Assembly (NCBI GenBank): GCA_016717335.1 | Contig: JADKFS010000003.1 | Location: 636,101 to 700,100, forward strand | DNA length: 64,000 nucleotides | Origin: Candidatus Ribeiella danica | GTDB lineage: Bacteria; Chloroflexota; Chloroflexia; Chloroflexales; Roseiflexaceae | Direction: 5' to 3' | In this document: positions 26,775-35,053 of the stretch, piece by piece | Layout: each line of letters starts with the position of its first letter | How positions within the stretch are numbered: the stretch's first letter is position 1 | Program-made: the position numbers and the translations under genes | The notes under the pieces: model-generated | The model's database searches: none | Seen by the model: only the letters and a program-made list of their open reading frames with translations | Told to the model about the DNA's origin: nothing

Positions 26775-26942
26775 ATGAGTCGAATGCCTGGAAATAAGAA
26801 GCCATATATTATGAATGATACAACACAAACTGCGCGGGAAGTCGCGCGCCTCATTAAGGTTTATCAAACATATCACGGCAGCCAGACCGCTCAGGCGCAG
26901 TGGTCGCGCCACAATCCTGCTGATCAAGCGAGCGGCCGATGA
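26775..26942 (+). CDS. Small ORF, possibly a remnant of a methyltransferase N-terminus
   Basis: 55 codons from ATG 26775 (or 41 residues from ATG 26811) to a TGA that overlaps the next ATG as ATGA. The peptide includes VARLIKVYQTYHGSQTAQAQ then WSRHNPADQ. Such a YQ..Y......WS..NP sequence occurs near the start of some class I methyltransferases, and the frame stops before any SAM motif. It may be a truncated gene kept by coupling to the downstream start, or a real small protein. Family assignment is a weak inference. Confidence 0.35.
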   Translation: MSRMPGNKKPYIMNDTTQTAREVARLIKVYQTYHGSQTAQAQWSRHNPADQASGR

Positions 26943-27559
26943 GTGAGGCATTGCGCCCGCGGCGAGCGCAGCTGCTCGGCATCATCATCGCGCAGGCCAC
27001 CGCGATCATCATGATCTGGATCATCGTCGGCCTGTGGCTCCCGGCGATCGGCGGCTGGCTAGCGATTCCGGCGACACCCGAGCTGCACCGCGCCGACGCG
27101 ATCTTTGTCCACGGCGGCAACCCGGCGCGCACGCAGTACGGCGTCGTGCTCTACCGGCAGGGCCTGGCGCCCGAGATGTCGCTGACCGGCTACGCTGATT
27201 TTGAGACTGACATAACAAGGAGGGTCGAGCACGACCTTGGCATGCCAGCCCAATCATTTCGCTACCTTGTCACCACCAGCACCTGGTCGGACGGCCACGA
27301 GATCGCGGCGGCGATCCGCGCGCACAAGCTGCACAGCGTCATCATCGTGACCGACTGGTGGCACAGCCGGCGCGCGCTCTGCGCGACCGAGCAGCAGCTC
27401 GGCGGCTACGACGTGGCGATCGAGCTCGCGCCCTCCCCGTCGCCCGCCGGCCCGGCCGACTGGTGGCGCAACGCCGAGATCCGGCACGACGTGCTGAGCG
27501 AGCTGGTCAAGTTCGGCTACTACGCCGTGCGCTACGGGATGAACCCGTGGGGCTGCTAG
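26939..27559 (+). CDS. YdcF/SanA-like (DUF218) membrane protein
   Basis: 206 residues. One N-terminal membrane helix (LLGIIIAQATAIIMIWIIVG) is followed by a DUF218-type alpha/beta domain: HRADAIFVHGGNPARTQYG, then TSTWSDGHEIAAAIRAH and VIIVTDWWHSRRAL. DUF218 proteins (SanA, ElyC, YdcF) act in envelope integrity or possibly in processing lipid-linked sugars, which suits the last gene of the polysaccharide run. The start overlaps the small ORF upstream. Confidence 0.85.
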   Translation: MSEALRPRRAQLLGIIIAQATAIIMIWIIVGLWLPAIGGWLAIPATPELHRADAIFVHGGNPARTQYGVVLYRQGLAPEMSLTGYADFETDITRRVEHDLGMPAQSFRYLVTTSTWSDGHEIAAAIRAHKLHSVIIVTDWWHSRRALCATEQQLGGYDVAIELAPSPSPAGPADWWRNAEIRHDVLSELVKFGYYAVRYGMNPWGC

Positions 27560-27562
27560 CGG

Positions 27563-27645
27563 ATTGTAGATTGTAGATTGTAGATTGCAGATTGAGCTGA
27601 CGGTGTCATGTGGGGACGAGGGGCTTGGGGTTTGGGGCTTGGGGC
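27563..27645. repeat. ATTGTAG heptamers and a short G-rich array
   Basis: Four ATTGTAG-type units (27563-27595) follow the YdcF-like stop, then G-rich heptamers at about 27615-27645. No gene is visible. Confidence 0.8.
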
Positions 27646-27966
27646 CAGGCACGCCACAGCGCGTTGTATCCTGCCCCTTCGGAATATAGACGGGCATGCG
27701 CCACTATGATTGCAGCTGAGGCAGCATCATTTGCCGGAGGGGGGTTGGGGGAACCGGCGAGGGTTCCCCCAAGCGGGGGGCCGGGGGCGCAGCGCCCCGG
27801 AGACAAGCCGCGCGCCGCGCGTGACAAGCGGGGGGCCGGGGGCGCAGCGCCCCGGAGACAAGCCGCGCGCCGCGCGTGACAGGCGGGGGGCCGGGGGCGC
27901 AGCGCCCCGGAGACAAGCCGCGCGCCGCGCGTGACAGGCGGGGGGCCGGGGGCGCAGCGCCCCGGA
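27646..27966. repeat. Dispersed composite element, copy A, with a 55-bp minisatellite
   Basis: A core (about 27655-27740: gcgcgttgta..., gggcatgcgccac, tgcagctgaggc, ttgccggagg) is followed by the hairpin GGGGGAACC/GGGTTCCCCC and then three and a half 55-bp units starting at 27773, 27828, 27883 and 27938. Each unit contains the near-palindrome GGGGCGCAGCGCCCC. Copies B-E lie at 29150, 33956, 45360 and 61400 (reversed). No transposase, terminal repeat pair or target duplication is evident, so it is either a non-autonomous element or a recombination product. Confidence 0.85.
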
Positions 27967-27983
27967 TCAAGACGATAAAAGAA

Positions 27984-28062
27984 TACCCTCCCCAGGCCAC
28001 GGAGGTGGCCTTCGTACCAGTAGCCGAGGGCTTTAGCCCGACGGCGGTGCCTGGGGAAGGTA
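27984..28062. repeat. Nested inverted-repeat structure
   Basis: Outer arms TACCCTCCCCAGGC (27984-27997) and GCCTGGGGAAGGTA (28049-28062) pair at 13 of 14 positions. Inside lie CAC..GTG sequences and a GGGC-TTTA-GCCC hairpin, so the RNA could fold as a multi-branched structure. It lies between the composite element and a gene on the opposite strand. Confidence 0.6.
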
Positions 28063-28076
28063 TGCTTGTATGAACC

Positions 28077-28448
28077 CTAAGACGGAGTCGTGGCCGGCGG
28101 GCGGCGGACCGGGCGCTTGCGATCGGACTTCTTCTTGAGCCCGAGCGCCTGCACCGCCAGCGAGTTGCTGCCGAACTGGGCGGTGACCTGCGCCTTCACG
28201 CCGAGCATCGCGTTGTGGAACTCCCAGCCGAACTCGATCAGCGCTTCGCGCGCGGCGACCTGCGCCTTCTGCACGCGCAGATCGGCCTCCTCGGCCAGGC
28301 GCAGCTTCTCGGAGAGCGCGGTCAGCGCCTCGACGCTGTGGGCCGGGTTGACCGGCTGGTAGTCGGCCAGGTCCTTCAGCGCCAGCAGCGCTTCGCGGTC
28401 GGCGTCGATGACCGCTGCCTGGAGGCGGTAGTTTTGGTTCGGAGACAA
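28077..28448 (-). CDS. Conserved hypothetical protein, GLKKKS-type
   Basis: 123 residues, probably started by TTG at 28448-28446: AGGAGGT stands six bases upstream, the best ribosome site in this region. The protein is almost all helical (ALKDLADYQPVNPAHSVEAL, then VQKAQVAAREALIEFGWEFH), followed by VKAQVTAQFGSNSLAVQALG and the basic tail LKKKSDRKRPVRRP. Small proteins ending in G-x-KKKS-x-RK are common as hypotheticals in several phyla; function unknown. It is isolated on the minus strand between repeat blocks. Confidence 0.75.
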   Translation of the reverse strand: MSPNQNYRLQAAVIDADREALLALKDLADYQPVNPAHSVEALTALSEKLRLAEEADLRVQKAQVAAREALIEFGWEFHNAMLGVKAQVTAQFGSNSLAVQALGLKKKSDRKRPVRRPPATTPS

Positions 28449-28680
28449 AATTGGACCTCCTTTTGTGTGGGGCCGGGCTGCTGCACACGGCCAGTTAATA
28501 CATTGGAAGTACTATAGGGGATGGTAGGTCGATTGCATATATATCATTGGTCTGACCTGCAAAGGTACTTCACGGCTATCGCCAAGTAAGACCATTGGCC
28601 TATGCTGTAGGCCTTGAGGCTCGAGGCCGCGGGCCTGGCACGTGGGGCTCGGATGTGGCTGCTTTTAACCAACGGTGGCC

Positions 28681-28900
28681 CAGATCGAACGCGAGCGGCG
28701 CGCGTCGAATAACGAGCGGCGCAGATCGAACGCGAGCGGCGCGCGTCGAATAACGAGCGGCGCAGATCGAACGCGAGCGGCGCGCGTCGAATAACGAGCG
28801 GCGCAGATCGAACGCGAGCGGCGCGCGTCGAATAACGAGCGGCGCAGATCGAACGCGAGCGGCGCGCGTCGAATAACGAGCGGCGCGCGTTGAATAACGG
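28681..28900. repeat. 41-bp minisatellite, five units
   Basis: Units start at 28681, 28722, 28763, 28804 and 28845 and are nearly identical (CAGATCGAACGCGAGCGGCG followed by cgcgtcgaataacgagcggcg); a partial sixth unit follows. The preceding stretch 28500-28680 shows no gene or clear signal. Frames through the array read repeated RSICAARYSTRAAR peptides and are not genes. Confidence 0.93.
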
Positions 28901-28924
28901 CACGTCTAGGCGGGAAAAGGTGAC

Positions 28925-29122
28925 GTGGGGCGTGGGGCGTGGGATTTGGGGCTTGGGGCTTGGGGCTAGGGGCTAGGGGCTAGGGGCTTGGGGTTTGGGG
29001 CTAGGGGCTAGGGGCTTGGGGCTAGGGGCTAGGGGCTTGGGGCTTGGGGCTAGGGGCTTGGGGTTTGGGGCTAGGGGTTTGGGGGCTAGGGGCTAGGGGC
29101 TTGGGGTTTGGGGCTTGGGGCG
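28925..29122. repeat. Long G-rich heptamer array (GGGGCTT/GGGGCTA/GGGGTTT)
   Basis: About two dozen 7-bp units, mixing CTT, CTA and TTT triplets between four-G runs. This is the longest member of the family first seen at 279 and has strong G-quadruplex potential on the plus strand. Confidence 0.93.
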
Positions 29123-29149
29123 ATGAACTCGGTGACGGGATGGGGTGCA

Positions 29150-29412
29150 GCACGCCGCTTCGGAATATAGACGGGCATGCGCCACTATGATTGCAGCTGA
29201 GGCAGCATCATTTGCCGGAGGGGGGTTGGGGGAACCGGCGAGGGTTCCCCCAAGCGGGGGGCCGGGGGCGCAGCGCCCCGGAGAAAAGCTGACAAGCTGA
29301 CAATTCTGCCGCGCGCCGCGCGTGACAAGGCGGGGGGCCGGGGGCGCAGCGCCCCGGAGACAAGCCGCGCGCCGCGCGTGACAGGCGGGGGGCCGGGGGC
29401 GCAGCGCCCCGG
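29150..29412. repeat. Dispersed composite element, copy B
   Basis: Bases 29158-29288 are almost identical to copy A (cggaatatagacgggcatgc through the GGGTTCCCCC hairpin and the GGGGCGCAGCGCCCC unit). Between 29283 and 29322 it has an extra gctgacaagctgaca segment, then two more 55-bp-type units. It ends 50 bp before the aminotransferase start. Confidence 0.88.
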
Positions 29413-29462
29413 AACAAAGAAATCTCTCGTTCATAAGAGTCAACCAATAATAAAGGGATCAT

Positions 29463-30656
29463 ATGCGCAACACATTCCTGCCTTTCGCCCTGCCCGATAT
29501 CGACGGCGACGAGCTCGCCGAGATCAAGGAGTCGCTCGAGTCCGGCTGGGTCACCACCGGGCCGAAGACGCGCCGGTTCGAGGCCGAGTTCGCCGCGGCG
29601 GTCGGCGCCAAGCACGCGGTCGCGGTCAACTCCTGCACCGCCGCGATGCACCTGGCGCTCGAGGCTGCCGGCCTGCGGCGCGGCGACGAGGTGCTCACCA
29701 CGCCGTACACCTTCGCCGCCACCGCCGAGGTCGTCCGCTACTTCGACGCGCGCCCGGTCTTCGTCGACGTCGAGCCGCTCAGCCTGAACATGCGCGCCGA
29801 TCTGCTCGCGGCGGCGATCACGCCGCGCACCCGCGCGATCGTCCCGGTCCATATCGCCGGGCTGCCGGCCGACATGGACGCGATCCGCGCCGTCGCGCGC
29901 GCGCACGACCTGCCGGTGATCGAGGACGCCGCGCACGCCTTCCCGGCCGCGTACCGCGGACGGCCGATCGGCGGCCTGAGCGAGTTCACCTGCTTCAGCT
30001 TCTACGCGACCAAGACGATCACCACCGGCGAGGGCGGCATGATCTGCACCGAGGACGATGCGCTGGCCGAGCGCTGCCGGATCATGGCGCTGCATGGGAT
30101 CAGCAAGGACGCCTGGAAGCGCTACACCGCCGAGGGCTCGTGGTACTACGAGATCGTCGCGCCGGGCTACAAGTACAACCTGACCGACATCGCCTCGGGT
30201 ATGGGCCTGGCCCAGCTGCGCAAGGCCGAGCGCATGCGCGGCCGGCGCGCCGAGATCGCCCGGCGCTACGACGCGGCCTTCGCCGATCGGCCCGAGCTGC
30301 AGATCCCGCACGACCAGCCCGACCGCGAGCACTCCTGGCACCTGTACATGCTGCGGCTGAACCTCGATCGCCTGTGGATCGACCGGGCGCAGTTCGCCGA
30401 GGAGCTGAAGCGCCGCAACATCGGCATCAGCGTGCACTTCATCCCGCTGCACCTGCACCCGTACTACCGCGAGACCTACGGCTACCAGCCGGAGGACTTC
30501 CCGGTGGCCTACGGCGAGTACATGCGCGAGATCTCGCTGCCGATCTACTCGAAGATGAGCGACCAGGACGTGCAGGACGCGATCGACGCGGTGCTCGAGG
30601 TCGTCGAGCAGAACCGCCAGCGCGACCGCTCCGTCGCGTCCCCCCCGGCGCTGTAG
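29463..30656 (+). CDS. DegT/DnrJ/EryC1/StrS-family sugar aminotransferase
   Basis: 397 residues. Key elements: LESGWVTTGPKTRRFEAEFA and NSCTAAMHLALEAAG (phosphate-binding region), VIEDAAHAFPAAYRGRP with the PLP-ring Asp, FSFYATKTITTGEGGMI with Lys184 as the PLP lysine, and LTDIASGMGLAQL. The family transfers an amino group to keto-sugars linked to UDP or dTDP. With the dehydratase at 31065 making 4-keto sugars, the two could make an amino-sugar donor for the polysaccharide. ATG 29463 follows aaagggatcat, a weak ribosome site. Confidence 0.92.
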   Translation: MRNTFLPFALPDIDGDELAEIKESLESGWVTTGPKTRRFEAEFAAAVGAKHAVAVNSCTAAMHLALEAAGLRRGDEVLTTPYTFAATAEVVRYFDARPVFVDVEPLSLNMRADLLAAAITPRTRAIVPVHIAGLPADMDAIRAVARAHDLPVIEDAAHAFPAAYRGRPIGGLSEFTCFSFYATKTITTGEGGMICTEDDALAERCRIMALHGISKDAWKRYTAEGSWYYEIVAPGYKYNLTDIASGMGLAQLRKAERMRGRRAEIARRYDAAFADRPELQIPHDQPDREHSWHLYMLRLNLDRLWIDRAQFAEELKRRNIGISVHFIPLHLHPYYRETYGYQPEDFPVAYGEYMREISLPIYSKMSDQDVQDAIDAVLEVVEQNRQRDRSVASPPAL

Positions 30657-31064
30657 CAGCCCTCTCTCCCCTCCTCGCCTCTCTTGCTGGAAGAGGGGGA
30701 TTCGGGGTGGATCATCTCGCGTTACGGAAACGCGCGCATCGACATACCCGCCCACAATAGTGGGCGGATCGACGTATCCGCCTAGATTGCATTTCCGTCA
30801 CATCGACCGACTACGCGATATCGTTTGGGGCCTCCACAGCGTTTTCCTTTCGAATCCAGATTTTCGCCAATACGCCGCTGTATTGTGCATGAGTTGCGGC
30901 CGCCCGGCCCTGGCGCGGCTGTGCTCGTCGTGTCCCGGCGCGCCTGAGCGCTCAGCGGCGCGGGTACGGGCAAGCAGGGAACGACGGCTCGTTCGCGCGT
31001 CGCGGCGGGGGGGCCGGGGGGCGGGCGCTCTCATCATGGCACCATGTTACGCGGAGGAACCAGC
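30657..31064. other. 408-bp gap without a convincing gene
   Basis: Contains one clean hairpin, CCGCCCAC-AATA-GTGGGCGG (30748-30767), without a T-run, and a G-rich stretch at 31008-31030. Short frames here lack ribosome sites and family features. GGAGG at 31053-31057 belongs to the next gene. Confidence 0.6.
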
Positions 31065-33683
31065 ATGGCCACCAAACGTCTTTTTGATGTCATTGTCGCA
31101 CTTGTCGGTCTCACGCTGCTTATTCCTGCCTTCCTGATTATCGCCATCGCGATCAAGCTCGACGCGCGCGGCCCGGTGTTCTACCGCGCGCGCCGGATCG
31201 GCCGGGGCGGCCGGCCGTTCGGCATGTACAAGTTCCGCACCATGGTCACCGGCGCCGATCGGGCCGGCCCGGCGCTGACCTACCGCGACGACCCGCGCGT
31301 CACCAGGGTCGGGCGGCTGCTGCGCGACGTGCGGCTCGACGAGCTGCCGCAGCTGATCAACGTGCTGACCGGCGAGATGAGCTTGGTCGGCCCGCGCCCC
31401 GAGGCGCCCGCGTACGTGCGGCTCGATCAGCCGATCTGGCGCGAGGTGCTGGCGGTGCGCCCGGGGATCTGCGGCCTGGCCCAGCTGGACTACGCCGTCG
31501 ACGAGGCCAGCATTCTGACCAGCGGCGCGACCGTGGAGGAAGACTACATCACGCGCATCCTGCCGGGCAAGCTGGCGATCGACCGGCGCTACATCGCGAC
31601 CCGCTCGCTGCTGTTCGACCTGAAGATCCTGTGGCAGACGCTGCTGGTGCTGTTCTGGCCGGTCCGCCAGGCGCCGGCCGACGGCTACGGCGCCGAGATG
31701 CCGTCCGGCGGGCGCGGCGGCCAGCTCGCCCGGCGCGCGCTGGCCCGGTTCACCCTGCCGCTGATGGCGCTCGACGTCGCGTCGGTGCTGGTGTCGTTCT
31801 GGCTGGCGATGGAGTTTCGCTTCGACGGCTGGATCCCGGCGTCCGAGCTGCGGATCTTGCTCCAGGCATTCCCGTTCATCGTGCTGATCTTCATCTCCAG
31901 CAACCTGTTCTTCAGCCTGTACCGCTACGTCTGGCGCTACACCAGCGCCGGCGCGATCCGGCTGATCGTCATGGCCTCGGCGCTGAGCACCACCGTGCTG
32001 CTGTGGGGTGTCGCGCAGTGGCCAGCCGCGCGCCCGGTGCCGCTCAGCGTCGCCTTGCTGGGGGGCATCTTCGCCTGCGGTATGTTCGTCACGGTGCGCT
32101 ACCGCGAGCGGCTGCTGACCGGCTCGATGGGCCGCCTGCAGCTGCTGGTCGGCAGCCCGGATCGCCAGCGCGTGCTGATCGTCGGCGCGGGCGCGGCCGG
32201 CCACATGCTGGCGCGGCAGATCCAGTCCGAGGAGGGCCGCCGCCGCTACGAGCTGGCCGGCTTCGTCGACGACGACCCCGGCAAGCGCTACAAGGACACC
32301 CACACCGGGCGCGTGCTGGGCGATCGCAGCGCCATCCCGCGGCTGGTCGCCGAGCGCAACGTGAGCCTGATCATGATCGCCATCCACAAGATCTCCGGCG
32401 CCGACCTGCGCGACATCCTGACGATCTGCCTGCGGACGCCCGCGCGGGTCAAGCTGCTGCCCGACTTCCTGGGCGCGCTCGATCGGCCCGCCGGGGCGCT
32501 GCCGCTGCGCGACATCGGCGCCGAGGACCTGCTCGGCCGCGAGCTGTGCGAGGTCGACCAGGAGGCCTGCCGCGAGCTGGTGGCCGGCAAGGTCGTGCTG
32601 GTCACCGGCGCGGCCGGCTCGATCGGCTCGGAGCTGTGCCGGCAGGTGCTGGCGCTCAATCCGCGCCGGCTGCTGCTGGTCGACAACAACGAGACCGGCC
32701 TGCACGACCTGGCGATCGCGCTGCGCGACTCGCGGCCCGGCCAGGTCGAGCCGCTGGTGGCCGACGTGACCAACCAGGCCCGGCTGGAGAGCATCTTCGC
32801 GCTGCACCATCCGCAGGTGGTGTTCCACGCCGCCGCCTACAAGCACGTGCCGATGATGGAGCTGCACCCCGACGAGGCCGTGCGCGTCAACGTGCTGGGC
32901 ACGGCGGTCGTGTCGGACCTGGCGGCGCGGCACGCGGTCGAGCGGTTCGTGTTTATCTCGACCGACAAGGCCGTGAACCCGGCCTCGGTGATGGGCGCTT
33001 CCAAGCGGGTCGGCGAGCTGCTGATGGTCAGCCGGGCCGAGCAGGCCGCCGAGGAGGGCCGCCCGACAAAGTTCACCGCGGTGCGCTTCGGCAACGTGCT
33101 GGGCAGCCGCGGCAGCGTCGCGCCGACGTTCAGCCGCCAGATCGAGCAGGGCGGCCCGGTGACCGTCACGCACCCGGCGATGACGCGCTTCTTCATCAGC
33201 ATCACCGAGGCGGTCAGCCTGGTGATCCAGGCGGCCACGCAGACGGCCGGCGGCGACATCTTCATGCTCGACATGGGCCAGCCCATCCGGATCGAGGACC
33301 TGGCGCACAAGATGATTCGCCTGCGCGGGCTGCGGCCGGGCGCGGACATCCCGATCGCCTACACGGGGGTGCGCCCGGGCGAGAAGCTGCACGAGGAGCT
33401 GCACACCGCCGAGGAGCGCCAGCTGGCGACCGCGCACGCCAAGATCTTCCGCATCCTCGGCGCGCGCGCGCTCGACGGCGCCGAGCTGACGCTGCGGGTG
33501 ACGCAGCTGATCGAGCTGGCCTACGCGCAGCGCACCGGCGAGCTGGTCGCCGACCTGTGGGCGCTGGTCAGGCCCGGCCTGGGCGCGCCGCAGCCGCTGC
33601 ACGCCGAGCTGCTCGACATGACCCGCCCCGAGCCGCGCCGGCCGGTCGAGCTGGCGCGCGAGCTGGGGAGCGTGGTGAGGTGA
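31065..33683 (+). CDS. Fused phosphoglycosyl transferase and nucleotide-sugar 4,6-dehydratase (WcaJ-like + CapD/PglF-like)
   Basis: 872 residues from ATG 31065, with GGAGG seven bases upstream. Residues 1-200 are a monotopic phosphoglycosyl transferase: one membrane hairpin, GPVFYRARRIGRGGRPFGMY, KFRTM, and LDELPQLINVLTGEMSLVGP with the catalytic Asp-Glu pair at 92-93. Residues about 215-350 carry four membrane segments, then a first Rossmann-like domain (VLIVGAGAAGHMLARQI, about 369). A CapD/PglF-type dehydratase follows (VTGAAGSIGSELCRQV from 513; FISTDKAVNPASVMGASK; VRFGNVLGSRGSVAP). These two enzymes are normally separate proteins. The fusion would make a 4-keto UDP-sugar and start the lipid-linked repeat unit in one polypeptide. 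Confidence 0.92.
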   Translation: MATKRLFDVIVALVGLTLLIPAFLIIAIAIKLDARGPVFYRARRIGRGGRPFGMYKFRTMVTGADRAGPALTYRDDPRVTRVGRLLRDVRLDELPQLINVLTGEMSLVGPRPEAPAYVRLDQPIWREVLAVRPGICGLAQLDYAVDEASILTSGATVEEDYITRILPGKLAIDRRYIATRSLLFDLKILWQTLLVLFWPVRQAPADGYGAEMPSGGRGGQLARRALARFTLPLMALDVASVLVSFWLAMEFRFDGWIPASELRILLQAFPFIVLIFISSNLFFSLYRYVWRYTSAGAIRLIVMASALSTTVLLWGVAQWPAARPVPLSVALLGGIFACGMFVTVRYRERLLTGSMGRLQLLVGSPDRQRVLIVGAGAAGHMLARQIQSEEGRRRYELAGFVDDDPGKRYKDTHTGRVLGDRSAIPRLVAERNVSLIMIAIHKISGADLRDILTICLRTPARVKLLPDFLGALDRPAGALPLRDIGAEDLLGRELCEVDQEACRELVAGKVVLVTGAAGSIGSELCRQVLALNPRRLLLVDNNETGLHDLAIALRDSRPGQVEPLVADVTNQARLESIFALHHPQVVFHAAAYKHVPMMELHPDEAVRVNVLGTAVVSDLAARHAVERFVFISTDKAVNPASVMGASKRVGELLMVSRAEQAAEEGRPTKFTAVRFGNVLGSRGSVAPTFSRQIEQGGPVTVTHPAMTRFFISITEAVSLVIQAATQTAGGDIFMLDMGQPIRIEDLAHKMIRLRGLRPGADIPIAYTGVRPGEKLHEELHTAEERQLATAHAKIFRILGARALDGAELTLRVTQLIELAYAQRTGELVADLWALVRPGLGAPQPLHAELLDMTRPEPRRPVELARELGSVVR

Positions 33684-33955
33684 CGAGCGTTGAACGTTGA
33701 ACGTTGAACGTTGAATGCCGACCCCTGACCTGCCCTGGCGAAGGAGACAAGGGGCTTGGGGCTTGGGGCTTGGGGCTTGGGGCTTGGGATGCGTGACCGG
33801 GTGACCGGGTGACAAGGTGACGGGTGACGTGGGGCTTGGGGCTTGGGGCTTGGGGCTTGGGGCTTGGGATGCGTGACCGGGTGACCGGGTGACCGGGTGA
33901 CAAGGTGACGGGTGACGTGGGGCTTGGGGCTTGGGGCTTGGGGCTCGGACAATTA
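33681..33955. repeat. Composite arrays (CGTTGAA, GGGGCTT, GGTGACCG) with an internal 77-bp duplication
   Basis: Starts at the stop codon of the fusion gene with gacgagcgttgaacg, as at 22405. Two successive blocks of GGGGCTT heptamers plus GTGACCGG/GTGACAAG octamers (about 33754-33830 and 33831-33910) are near-identical. Confidence 0.9.
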
Positions 33956-34190
33956 ACCAGGTGACGCAGCGCGTTGTAGCTCGCCCGGTCGGAATAGTGC
34001 TGGGCATGCGCCACGATGCGTGCAGCTGGTACGGCATCTATTGCCGGAGGGGGGCCGGGGGAACCGGCGTGGGTTCCCCCGGGCGGGGGGCCGGGGCGCA
34101 GCGCCCGAGGAGGCAAAATGACAAGATGACAAGATGACAAGATGACAAGACGACAGGGCGGGGGGCCGGGGGCGCAGCGCCCCGGAGGCA
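33956..34190. repeat. Dispersed composite element, copy C
   Basis: Core gcgcgttgta...gggcatgcgccac...tgcagct...ttgccggagg at about 33969-34050, then the GGGGGAACC/GGTTCCCCC hairpin, one GGGGCGCAGCGCC-type unit, an ATGACAAG octamer array (34117-34152) and a final unit. It lies directly upstream of the lasso peptide cluster. Confidence 0.85.
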
Positions 34191-34293
34191 GTGCGCCAGG
34201 GCAAGAGAAGTTAACAGTAATGTCATCCAAATGGCGGCATCGCCATGCTATGATAGGGGCGCTGCACTCCCTATGAATATGGAGCTAAGACCG

Positions 34294-34584
34294 ATGCTCT
34301 CGAACGACTCGATCGTAGTCGTCTCGCCCGACCAGGTCTCGTCCGACCTGGCCGGCGAGGTTGTGATGCTCAACCTCAAGAATGGCACCTACTATGGGCT
34401 AGACGAGGTCGGCGCGCACGTGTGGGCGCTGATACAGGAGCCGCGCGCGGTCGCCGCGATCCGCGACTCGATTCTGGCGGAGTACGACGTCGAGCCGGAG
34501 CGCTGCGAGCAGGATCTGCTGGCGCTGCTGGGCGATCTGGCCGACAACGGGCTGATCGAGGTGCGCGATGAGTGGAGCGCGTAA
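34294..34584 (+). CDS. Lasso peptide leader-binding protein B1 (PqqD-like, RRE domain)
   Basis: 96 residues from ATG 34294, with GGAG nine bases upstream; ATG 34273 and 34279 are alternatives. The sequence MLSNDSIVVVSPDQVSSDLA, then GEVVMLNLKNGTYYGLDEVG and AHVWALIQEPRAVAAIRDSI, matches stand-alone PqqD-like B1 proteins of lasso clusters. They bind the precursor leader and deliver it to the B2 protease and the cyclase. The stop overlaps the B2 start by 17 bases. Confidence 0.92.
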   Translation: MLSNDSIVVVSPDQVSSDLAGEVVMLNLKNGTYYGLDEVGAHVWALIQEPRAVAAIRDSILAEYDVEPERCEQDLLALLGDLADNGLIEVRDEWSA

Positions 34585-35053
34585 GTTTCTGAATCTCCCA
34601 GCGGACGACAAGCTGCTGCTGGTCGAGGCGGGGCTCCTGGTCGTCTTTGTCAGGCTGGGCCTGTGGCTGCTGCCGTTCCGCGTGATGCGCCGGGTGAGCC
34701 AGGGACTTGGGACTTGGGGTTTGGGGCTTGGGGCGCGGGGGGCGAAGAGCGGGGCGGCGAGGCGGCCTGTGCTTGCGCCCGAGCGTATCGCATGGGCCGT
34801 CTCCGTGGTTAGCCACTATATACCGTGCGCCACCTGCCTCACGCAGGCGCTCGCCTGCCAGGCGCTGCTCGGGCGGCGCGGCTACCCCGCGCAGCTGCGC
34901 ATCGGCGTCGCCAGGTGCGCGCACGGCCGGATGCAGGCGCACGCGTGGGTGGAGGTCGACGGCAGGGCGATCATTGGCGACGACCAGAATCTTGCGCGCT
35001 ATGCGGTCCTGCCGCCGATCGATCGCGCGCGCCGGGTCGAGGCGGGCAAGTGA
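34568..35053 (+). CDS. Lasso peptide leader peptidase B2 (transglutaminase-like)
   Basis: 161 residues. The C-terminal half holds the Cys-His-Asp type protease: YIPCATCLTQALACQALLGR (Cys), then RMQAHAWVEVDGRAIIGD (His and Asp), as in lasso B2 proteins that remove the leader. The N-terminal helix LLVEAGLLVVFVRLGLWLLP fits the family. Residues about 45-59 (QGLGTWGLGLGARGA) are encoded by G-rich heptamers (34697-34740), the same family as the intergenic arrays; the insert keeps frame and lies in the variable linker, so the enzyme may still work. It overlaps the C gene start as GTGA. Confidence 0.92.
   Translation: MSGARKFLNLPADDKLLLVEAGLLVVFVRLGLWLLPFRVMRRVSQGLGTWGLGLGARGAKSGAARRPVLAPERIAWAVSVVSHYIPCATCLTQALACQALLGRRGYPAQLRIGVARCAHGRMQAHAWVEVDGRAIIGDDQNLARYAVLPPIDRARRVEAGK

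Noticed and set aside
27773..27966. 55-bp repeats considered as CRISPR
   Set aside because: Units are contiguous and identical, without spacers.
28681..28900. Regular 41-bp repeats considered as a CRISPR array
   Set aside because: No unique spacers between units and no cas genes; it is a minisatellite.
30760..31137. 125-codon plus-strand frame before the fusion gene
   Set aside because: No ribosome site or family similarity; its end overlaps the well-supported start at 31065.
31047..34037. 996-codon minus-strand open frame
   Set aside because: Runs antisense to the fused transferase/dehydratase and ends in repeat-derived peptide; no family features.
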